A stretch of DNA of 60,442 nt from an uncultured Neglectibacter sp. (GTDB taxonomy: Bacteria; Bacillota; Clostridia; Oscillospirales; Acutalibacteraceae): contig CAMNSA010000015.1 of assembly GCA_946554335.1 (NCBI GenBank), positions 1-60,442 of the forward strand. The letters run 5' to 3'. Below the pieces are notes generated by a model. It had not been told where the DNA came from and did no database searches. It saw nothing but the letters and a program-made list of their open reading frames with translations. Positions within the stretch are counted from its first letter, which is position 1. Each line of letters opens with the position of its first letter. Shown in pieces: positions 54,493-60,442 of this stretch. A program made the position numbers and the translations under genes.

Positions 54493-56511
54493 CTACTCCT
54501 GTGCCTTTCCCTCTTCCAGAATCTTCACTCCCCAGGGCTCCAAATGCAGCTTTGTCCCCTTGGCCACCAGATCGCCGGAAAGCAGCTCTACCCCGTGGTC
54601 GTGAACATATTCCTGCTCCACCGCTTCCATGGAGTAGTTGAAATAGTAATGCACCCTTTTCCCCAACCCGTTTTCACCGCTTCTGATGATGACGGGAAAC
54701 TGGGCCTTCTGCGTTTCTCCCCAAAGGCTGGCACGGGTGAGGCGTCTGCGCAAAAAGGCTTTTAAGTACGCCTTTTCCGGCAGGCAGCCCACATAGGCGG
54801 CAGAACCCTTCCCATAGGAATTTTCCGTGATGGCTGCGTATTTTCCCCAATAGGGATGGTCGTAAGAGGCGAACACATTGGCGGTGGTGGGCTCAAGCAG
54901 CTCCATCCAGGCGGAGACCTTCCGCTCTTCCTTTGTCAGGGTCAGGTCATCCCCCGTCAGAGTCACATTCCGAGGCTCGGTGAATTCGTCATAGGTGACC
55001 CCGAAGCAGTCGGTGAGCAGATGGGGCTGGGTGTCGTGGGCGACTGTCAAATACTCATTGGCAAAGCCAGTTTTGAAGGTGGCCAGCAGATGACCGCCCT
55101 CCTTTACATACCGGGAGAGGGCCAAAAGCAGGGAATCGGGCGCGCTGTAAAGAGCCGGAACAGCGATAAAGTCATAGTCTGAAAGTCTTTCTTCGTCTTC
55201 CGGGAACAGGATATCGCACTCCACATTGAGCTCATAAAGGGAGTCGTACAGACGGCGGAAGATGTCGTTATACAGAACTCCTTCCGGCAGCGGGAACTTC
55301 TCAAGCCCTGTGAGGGACTCGTTGCTCACCAGAAGAGCCGCCCGGTTCTTTTTCTTCAGATTGACCAAATGTTCGGAAAGCCTCTCAAAATCCGCACCGA
55401 TGGTACAGGCCTCCCGATAAACGGCATTCGGCTTCAAATCGTGGCTCAGGATCCCCTTCCAGTAGGTCTCAATGGCGTTGTGGATGGAGTGCCAGTGCCA
55501 GTACATCACCGAATTGGCTCCGCTCGCCAGATGGCTGAAGGCCTGCAGGCGCAGCTGGCCGTCAAAAGGCGTCCAATCCGCGTGGCCCTGGGCCTGGGTC
55601 TCGATCACCAGGTAATTGTCCCCCTTGAGGCTCCGGCAGACATCGCCCCCGAAGGCGATCTCGGCCCCGGTGAGCCTTTCCTGGGTGGGATGGTAGATGT
55701 CGCAGCCCGAGATGGTGAGGGCCCTTGCCGTCTCCTTGTGGTTGAGTCCCGGCTTCACGCCGAAGGAATAGCCCCTCCACTCGTAGTCAAAATTGTGGGT
55801 GATGAACTGTCCCTCTTTTAAGTATCCGCGCACAATGTCAGACTGCCACTGAAGATATTCCGCCACCAACCCCCGGCGGAACTTGTCAAACTCCGCCAGG
55901 AAGCTGCCGTTGATGGACCCTGTCACATCCGGCACATTTTCCCAGGCGTCGATCCGGTTGCTCCAATAGTTAAAGCCGAATTCCCGGTTAAGCTCCTCCA
56001 GGGTGCCGAATTTCTCCCGGAGATACCGGACGAAGGCCTTCTGTACATTGGGGCCGGAGGTGTTGTAATGTCCTGTTTCATTGTCCAGCTGGAATCCGAT
56101 CACATTGGAGTATTCCTGCACGCAGGAAAGAAGCTTTTCGATGATCCGCCGGGCATAAAAACGATAGACGGGGCTGGTGATGTCCATGTTCTGCCGGTGG
56201 CCGTACTTTCCCCTGCCCTTTTCCGTGACGGCCAAAATTTCCGGATGCTCCGCCGCAAGCCAGGGCGGGATCGCATAGGTAGGCGTTCCCACGATCACGG
56301 AGATCCCCGCCTGCCCGGCGGCCTCCAGCGCCCGCCTTACATGGGTAAAATCGAAGACGCCGTTTTCCGGCTCCTCCGTCGCCCAGGTAGACTCCGCGAT
56401 ACGGATCACGTTGATCCCCGCTTTCTGCATCAGCTCCATGTCTTCCTTCAGCCGCTCCACTGGCATATACTCATCGTAATAAGCGGCGCCGTAAAGCAAA
56501 TGATCCATCAT
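54493..56511 (-). CDS. Beta-galactosidase, GH42
   Basis: A 672-residue cytoplasmic beta-galactosidase. It starts YGAAYYDEYMP and has the GH42 barrel pattern GINVIRIAESTWATEEPENG; the acid/base Glu is in FQLDNETGHYN and the nucleophile Glu probably in VIETQAQGH. A trimerisation domain and a beta-sandwich follow. I chose ATG at 56511 with AGGAGGTC 4 nt further upstream; a longer frame to 56649 enters the intergenic hairpin. It is the last gene of the sugar-uptake operon, which suggests the imported sugar is a galactoside. Confidence 0.94.
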   Translation of the reverse strand: MMDHLLYGAAYYDEYMPVERLKEDMELMQKAGINVIRIAESTWATEEPENGVFDFTHVRRALEAAGQAGISVIVGTPTYAIPPWLAAEHPEILAVTEKGRGKYGHRQNMDITSPVYRFYARRIIEKLLSCVQEYSNVIGFQLDNETGHYNTSGPNVQKAFVRYLREKFGTLEELNREFGFNYWSNRIDAWENVPDVTGSINGSFLAEFDKFRRGLVAEYLQWQSDIVRGYLKEGQFITHNFDYEWRGYSFGVKPGLNHKETARALTISGCDIYHPTQERLTGAEIAFGGDVCRSLKGDNYLVIETQAQGHADWTPFDGQLRLQAFSHLASGANSVMYWHWHSIHNAIETYWKGILSHDLKPNAVYREACTIGADFERLSEHLVNLKKKNRAALLVSNESLTGLEKFPLPEGVLYNDIFRRLYDSLYELNVECDILFPEDEERLSDYDFIAVPALYSAPDSLLLALSRYVKEGGHLLATFKTGFANEYLTVAHDTQPHLLTDCFGVTYDEFTEPRNVTLTGDDLTLTKEERKVSAWMELLEPTTANVFASYDHPYWGKYAAITENSYGKGSAAYVGCLPEKAYLKAFLRRRLTRASLWGETQKAQFPVIIRSGENGLGKRVHYYFNYSMEAVEQEYVHDHGVELLSGDLVAKGTKLHLEPWGVKILEEGKAQE

Positions 56512-56544
56512 AATTGACCTCCTGAAAGGGTTCTTTTCTGCCCT

Positions 56545-56553
56545 ATCATAGCA
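56545..56553 (-). promoter_or_regulatory. Possible internal promoter of the GH42 gene
   Basis: On the minus strand TGCTATGAT is an extended -10 about 35 bp before the ATG. The -35 is a T-rich stretch without a good match. Confidence 0.35.
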
Positions 56554-56608
56554 AAAAAGAAAGGGAAAGAAAAGCCTTCTTTTTCCCAAAATAACGGGTA
56601 AAGGGAGA

Positions 56609-56634
56609 GGCGGCAGGGAAAACCCCCTGCCGCC
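56609..56634 (-). terminator. Intra-operon hairpin behind the sugar-binding lipoprotein gene
   Basis: On the minus strand GGCGGCAGGG pairs perfectly with CCCTGCCGCC around a 6-nt loop, and no proper T-tract follows. Such hairpins often protect the 3' end of binding-protein mRNA and let it be made in excess over downstream genes. Confidence 0.6.
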
Positions 56635-56670
56635 CCATTTTCCCGGCAAAGTACCGGTGATCTTTTTTGA

Positions 56671-58251
56671 TTACGCTACGGGATGAGCGTCGCAGTATGC
56701 GTCGATCTGCTTCTGCATCTCTTCGACGACCTTCTCCATACCGGCTGCCTTCATCTTCTCGGTGTAGTCAGCCAGACCGGACTCCAGATCCACAAAGCCC
56801 AGCTCCAGAGGCAGGAAGTATTCCTGCGTGACATTCTGGACAGCGGCGAACTCTGTCTCCATCATGGAAGTATCCAGTACGAAAGCGGCATAGCGGGCTG
56901 CGCCCTTGCCGTTCTGATCAGCAATGTACTTATCCCACTCGGCCTTGTATTCCTTGACACTGGAAGGAGAACCCTCGGTTGCCATATGGAACTCGGGAAC
57001 ACGGGCAGCCCAGCAGGCGGAGGTGCCGTAGTTGTCTGTATCCAGCATCTTCACCTGGCCGTTGACTTCCTCATAAGAGGTGCCCTCGATGCCGAAGTAG
57101 AAGGCGCGATAGGCTTCCTTGTCGCTGGTGATCAAATCGTACAGAGCCAGTGCGCGCTCGGGGTTCTTGGCGGTGTTGGAAACCACCAGGGCGTCCTGAG
57201 TGAAGGGCAGATAGGAAACGTCCTTACGGAAGTCAGCGTACTCGAACTTCCACTCGGGATGCTCGATATAACGGCTCTCATAGGTGTCAATGTTGTGGAT
57301 GGTGCAGGCAGCCTTACCGCCCTGCATCTTCTGGGAATCGGTGTCGGACAGAGCGGACTTGCTCCAGTAGCCCTTCTCGTTCCAGCGATGAGTCATCTCC
57401 AGATAAGGCTTGAGCTCGGGGATGTCATAGGAAGGAACTACGGTGGGCTTGTCGGCGGTCACATCGATGTAGCAGGGCACGCCGTTGGCGTTGCCTACCG
57501 CATACTTGTAATTGGTGTTGACGCACAGATACCAGCCAAAGTAGCCAAGGCCGTTAGAGTACACATTCAGGGGCTCCATCTCGGGAGCGTTGGCTTTTAC
57601 GGCGTCGCAATAGGCTTCCAGATCCTCAAAGTTCTCCATCTTGTTTTCCCAATCAGTACCCTCCAGGATATCGGTACGATAGATGGGGCCCTGAGAAGAA
57701 TAGGTGGGAAGCAGGGTGGGGATGCAGTAGAGCTTGCCATTCACAGTGGCCTGCTCTTTGGCAGCGTCAGTCTGCTTCGCCCAGTTCTTGGGCGCGTACT
57801 TGGGCCACAGCTCATCCAGCTCCATAAAGGCGCCCTTCTGGGCCAGGGAGGAGAACTTCAGCCAGGTGGCGGTGTAAGCCAGGTCAAACTCTTCGCCGGA
57901 AGAGAACAGCAGCGGATACTTGTTGCTGTACTCGGCCCAGGTAATCCAGTTGACCTTCAGGGTGGTGTTGAGCTTCTCCTTGAAGATCTTGTTGAAGTTC
58001 GCGTCGATCTCATCTTGCTTGGCAGGGCGGTCGCTGACTACATACATGACGACCTCCACTTCCTTGGAAGTATCCAGGTCGCCTGTTTCAGGGGTGGACT
58101 CGGCTTTGCCCGTGCTGCTGTTGTTTGTTTCTGCGGGCTTGCTCTCCGCCGGTTTGCTTTCGCCACCGCCGTTTCCGCCGCAGCCCGCAAACGCTGTCAG
58201 GATCATGCACAACGCAAGCAGTAAAGCTGCAAGTCTCATAGACTTCTTCAT
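56671..58251 (-). CDS. Sugar ABC transporter substrate-binding lipoprotein (LipO/YtcQ-like)
   Basis: A 526-residue extracellular binding protein. The signal peptide ends in a lipobox FAGCGG, followed by a low-complexity Gly/Ser/Glu/Lys/Pro linker of about 35 residues and a large two-lobe domain with YVVSDRPAKQDEIDANFNKIFKEKLN. This is the type that partners the YteP/YtcP permeases and often belongs to DUF3502-like proteins. Its position in a GH42 operon suggests it binds galactosides. It has a good GGAGG site and stands between the second permease and GH42 genes. Confidence 0.9.
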   Translation of the reverse strand: MKKSMRLAALLLALCMILTAFAGCGGNGGGESKPAESKPAETNNSSTGKAESTPETGDLDTSKEVEVVMYVVSDRPAKQDEIDANFNKIFKEKLNTTLKVNWITWAEYSNKYPLLFSSGEEFDLAYTATWLKFSSLAQKGAFMELDELWPKYAPKNWAKQTDAAKEQATVNGKLYCIPTLLPTYSSQGPIYRTDILEGTDWENKMENFEDLEAYCDAVKANAPEMEPLNVYSNGLGYFGWYLCVNTNYKYAVGNANGVPCYIDVTADKPTVVPSYDIPELKPYLEMTHRWNEKGYWSKSALSDTDSQKMQGGKAACTIHNIDTYESRYIEHPEWKFEYADFRKDVSYLPFTQDALVVSNTAKNPERALALYDLITSDKEAYRAFYFGIEGTSYEEVNGQVKMLDTDNYGTSACWAARVPEFHMATEGSPSSVKEYKAEWDKYIADQNGKGAARYAAFVLDTSMMETEFAAVQNVTQEYFLPLELGFVDLESGLADYTEKMKAAGMEKVVEEMQKQIDAYCDAHPVA

Positions 58252-58293
58252 AACTTACCTCCATGTTGGAAATTTATTTTGGCACGATCGGTT

Positions 58294-59208
58294 TTATCCT
58301 TTCACGGAGCCGATCGTAATGCCCTTGACAAAGTACTTCTGCACAAAGGGATACAAGAGAATGATGGGACCGGTGGCGATCACCGCCATGGCCAGCTTCA
58401 GGGCGTTGGAGGGCAGATCCTCCGCACGCACCCCCACCTGGCTGGCAATGGCCGCCAGAGCCTGGGCTCTTTGCAGCATGTTGTAAAGCATGTACTGCAG
58501 CGGAAATTTGTCTTCCGTGTTCATATAGAGCATGGCGTTGTACCAGTCGTTCCAGTAGCCTAAAGCCTTAAACAGGCCGATGGTGGCAAGACCGGACTTC
58601 AGAAGCGGGAAAACGATCTGGATGAAGGTCCTGAATTCTCCCGCGCCGTCGATCTTTGCCGACTCGATCAGAGCGACGGGCACATTGTTTACAAAGCTTC
58701 TCATGATCAGCAGATAGAACACATTCATCATGCCCGGCAGGATCAGCGCCAGGTAATTGTCCTTCAGATGCAGATACTGGATATAGAAGATGTAGGTGCT
58801 GACCATGCCGCCGTTAAACAGCGTTGTGAAATAGAAAAAGAAGGAGATCTTATTGCGGTACTTGAAATCCTTCCGGCCGATGACATAGGCTGTCATCGTG
58901 GTGATAAACAGGCCGACGGCCGTGCCTACTGCCGTGATGAAGATGGTCACGCCGTAAGCGCGCACGATCTTTTCAGGATTCCGGAAAAGGAAGGCATAAG
59001 CCTCCGTGCTGAACTCCTGGGGCAGAACGCTGTAGCCGTAAAACCGGATCGCGTGCTCCGAACTGAAGGAGCCGGAAACCAGCATGATAAAGGGCAACAG
59101 GCAAATAAGCGCCAGCAGACCGATGAACACATAGGAAATGATATTAAAAACGATACGGGATGTAGTAAGCTTGATTTTATTGGAATGTTTCACTTTAGCT
59201 GCCGCCAT
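58294..59208 (-). CDS. Carbohydrate ABC transporter permease (YtcP/LplC-like)
   Basis: A 304-residue permease with six hydrophobic helices, the EAA loop around VALIESAKIDGAGEFRTFIQIVFP and the C-terminal PFVQKYFVKGITIGSVKG typical of LplC/YtcP. It pairs with the YteP/LplB-like permease encoded just upstream. No ATPase is encoded in the operon, so a shared MsmX-like ATPase encoded elsewhere would energise it. Confidence 0.93.
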   Translation of the reverse strand: MAAAKVKHSNKIKLTTSRIVFNIISYVFIGLLALICLLPFIMLVSGSFSSEHAIRFYGYSVLPQEFSTEAYAFLFRNPEKIVRAYGVTIFITAVGTAVGLFITTMTAYVIGRKDFKYRNKISFFFYFTTLFNGGMVSTYIFYIQYLHLKDNYLALILPGMMNVFYLLIMRSFVNNVPVALIESAKIDGAGEFRTFIQIVFPLLKSGLATIGLFKALGYWNDWYNAMLYMNTEDKFPLQYMLYNMLQRAQALAAIASQVGVRAEDLPSNALKLAMAVIATGPIILLYPFVQKYFVKGITIGSVKG

Positions 59209-59250
59209 AGAAATACCTCCGTTTCTGTATTTTGGGAATCCGCAGGCCCA

Positions 59251-60177
59251 TCAGAACAGGGCGTAATCCGCCTCGATTTTCTTTACAATAGCGTTCACGA
59301 TCATGATGATGGCGAAACACAGAAACGATTGATAGAACGCCGCAGCAGCAGTCATGCCGAAGTTGGAATTGTTCATCAGGGAACGGAACACATAGGTATC
59401 GATCACATCTGTGGCGTCAAAAAGCTGCCCGTTGTTGCCAACGATCTGGTAGAACATCTCAAAGTCTCCCCGAAGAATACGGCCTACCTGCAAAAGCAGC
59501 ATAGTGATGATCGTAGGACGGATGGAGGGGAAGGTGATATACCAGATTTTCTGGAAGATATTGGCGCCGTCGATATCCGCCGCCTCAAAGCACTCCGCGT
59601 CGATGCTGGTAATGGCCGCTATGTAGATGATAGAGTTGTAGCCCACCCATTTCCAGGAGTTAAACAGGCAGATAATGACGGGCCAGACCCCGGTCATTTC
59701 CTTGCTGTACAAATTCACCGGCTCACCGCCGAAAACACGAATAATGCCGTTGAGCACGCCGGTCTCATAGTTGAAGATATTGAACACGAAGGTGCCCACG
59801 ATGACCCAGGAAATGAAGTAGGGGAGGAAAATCACGGACTGGGTGACCTTCTTATAAATACGCCCGGTCATCTCGGAGATGAGGACGGCCACCAGCACTG
59901 CCAAAAACTGAGAAGTGATCAAATTCAGCAGGTTGTAGAGAATGGTGTTGCGGGTAATGATCCAGCCCTTTCCGGATTCAAACAGATACCGGAAGTTTTC
60001 CAGGCCGTTCCACGGGCTTCTAAAGACGCCCAAGTTGAACTTGTAGTCCTTGAAGGCCAGTACTAAACCCGTCATGGGCAGGTAGGACATCACAAACACC
60101 AAAAGAACCGCGGGAGCCACCATCACGAACAGCGCCTTGTTCTTTTTCAGTTCGTGGAGAAAGCCCGTTTTTTTCAT
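59251..60177 (-). CDS. Carbohydrate ABC transporter permease (YteP/LplB-like)
   Basis: A 308-residue permease with six helices, the LplB-type start KNKALFVMVAPAVLLVFVMSYLPM and EAA loop around CFEAADIDGANIFQKIWYITFP. I chose ATG at 60177 because GGGGG lies 7 nt upstream; ATG at 60183 is too close to that site. It is the first gene of the operon YteP-like, YtcP-like, binding protein, GH42. Confidence 0.93.
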   Translation of the reverse strand: MKKTGFLHELKKNKALFVMVAPAVLLVFVMSYLPMTGLVLAFKDYKFNLGVFRSPWNGLENFRYLFESGKGWIITRNTILYNLLNLITSQFLAVLVAVLISEMTGRIYKKVTQSVIFLPYFISWVIVGTFVFNIFNYETGVLNGIIRVFGGEPVNLYSKEMTGVWPVIICLFNSWKWVGYNSIIYIAAITSIDAECFEAADIDGANIFQKIWYITFPSIRPTIITMLLLQVGRILRGDFEMFYQIVGNNGQLFDATDVIDTYVFRSLMNNSNFGMTAAAAFYQSFLCFAIIMIVNAIVKKIEADYALF

Positions 60178-60253
60178 GTACATACCCCCTTATGTGATTT
60201 GACCAAAGTCCCTCGAAAATAAGAACGAACGCTTTTATGTATTTGATATATTT

Positions 60254-60282
60254 ATTATACCCTCCCCATTCCGGGGAAAAAA
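60254..60282 (-). promoter_or_regulatory. Promoter of the sugar-uptake operon
   Basis: On the minus strand a perfect -10 TATAAT (60254-60259) lies about 77 bp before the first gene. The -35 (TTTTTT at 60277-60282, 17-bp spacer) is poor, so an activator may be needed. The spacer contains CCCC-GGAAT-GGGG, a small inverted repeat. Confidence 0.5.
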
Positions 60283-60354
60283 ACCGGTTAAAACTACGAT
60301 TTTCTGGAAAAATATATGGTGATTTGTTGATATTCTCCATATTTGTAATCATAA

Positions 60355-60368
60355 TGTAACCGTTTTAT
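60355..60368. promoter_or_regulatory. cre-like site upstream of the sugar operon
   Basis: TGTAACCGTTTTAT agrees with the catabolite-responsive element TGWAANCGNTNWCA at its first twelve positions and differs at the last two. It lies about 100 bp upstream of the operon promoter, so CcpA control is possible but not sure. The rest of 60184-60442 shows no gene; 60391-60410 holds a GC-rich palindrome CGCGCC/GGCGCG. Confidence 0.35.
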
Positions 60369-60442
60369 GCTGTTTCGGCAAAGGGTGAGCACGCGCCGGT
60401 GGCGCGTTGACGCGAACCGTCCGAGCCGGCAGGCGAGAAAGC

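Noticed and set aside
56683-58224. 513-codon open frame antisense to the sugar-binding lipoprotein gene
   Set aside because: The sense frame has a signal peptide, lipobox and family motifs. The antisense frame is a by-product of GC-biased codon use.
60391-60425. GC-rich palindromes at the right edge as a terminator or attachment site
   Set aside because: No T-tract or partner repeat is visible, and the window ends before the context can be judged.
1-60442. CRISPR array or phage and integrase cassette
   Set aside because: I found no regularly spaced direct repeats with unique spacers, and no cas, integrase or capsid genes in the window.

Overview
The window looks like a chromosome segment of a moderately high-GC, spore-forming Clostridia (Bacillota), probably an Oscillospiraceae-like gut anaerobe. 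The evidence is gene content: a ypeB spore-germination gene, ECF vitamin-transport ATPases, a ClpE-type unfoldase, RNase J, GdpP, NifS/NifU without an isc or suf operon, DUF1836, DUF1846, DUF5711 and DUF6171 proteins typical of Clostridia, GGAGG-type ribosome binding sites and encoded CCA ends on both tRNAs. The taxon is an inference from families, not a match to a named genome.

Layout. (1) 1-14.5 kb, all minus strand: tRNA-Arg and tRNA-Gly, a cysteine-rich CCG-type protein, clpE-like, pgsA-like, cvpA, DUF5711, truA, ecfT-ecfA2-ecfA1, an RlmI-like methyltransferase, glmM and ruvB-ruvA-ruvC. Transcription starts at a promoter before ruvC, with a second one before cvpA. (2) 14.5-16.2 kb: ypeB (plus), followed by an unusual 34-bp tandem repeat and a bidirectional terminator. 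(3) 16.2-20.5 kb: a heterodimeric ABC exporter preceded by a MarR regulator, with matching operator palindromes. (4) 20.5-29.3 kb: a YwaF-like membrane protein and sfsA; GH51 arabinofuranosidase, DUF6171 and the remnant of an alpha-galactosidase; a MITE-like repeat; an amino-acid ABC importer; a MATE pump; and a split TauE/SafE permease. (5) 29.3-34.9 kb: an AT-rich orphan gene, and a topoisomerase IV pair (parE, parC) interrupted by a frameshifted GNAT gene. (6) 34.9-45.3 kb: one long minus-strand housekeeping operon, rnj-gdpP-rplI-dnaB-tilS-hpt-ftsH, with a leader of about 340 nt. (7) 45.3-54.4 kb: nifS-nifU; a cysteine-rich protein behind a sigma-K-like promoter; DUF1836; pcrA-mntP-kinase; and DUF1846. 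(8) 54.4-60.4 kb: a sugar-uptake operon (two permeases, lipoprotein, GH42 beta-galactosidase) with no ATPase of its own.

How it works together. The sugar block and the GH51/GH27 block point to intracellular use of plant-derived galactose and arabinose oligomers. ypeB, the sigma-K-like promoter and the cysteine-rich protein point to sporulation. Most of the rest is conserved housekeeping. I saw no complete new defence or mobile system. The more unusual items are the sigma-K-like cysteine-rich gene, a three-way-junction RNA candidate between ftsH and parE, the MarR operator set, the 34-bp repeat at the ypeB stop codon, decayed tRNA 3'-end repeats and several fresh or old gene lesions. Starts given here often differ from the longest reading frame because a clear ribosome binding site sits further inside.
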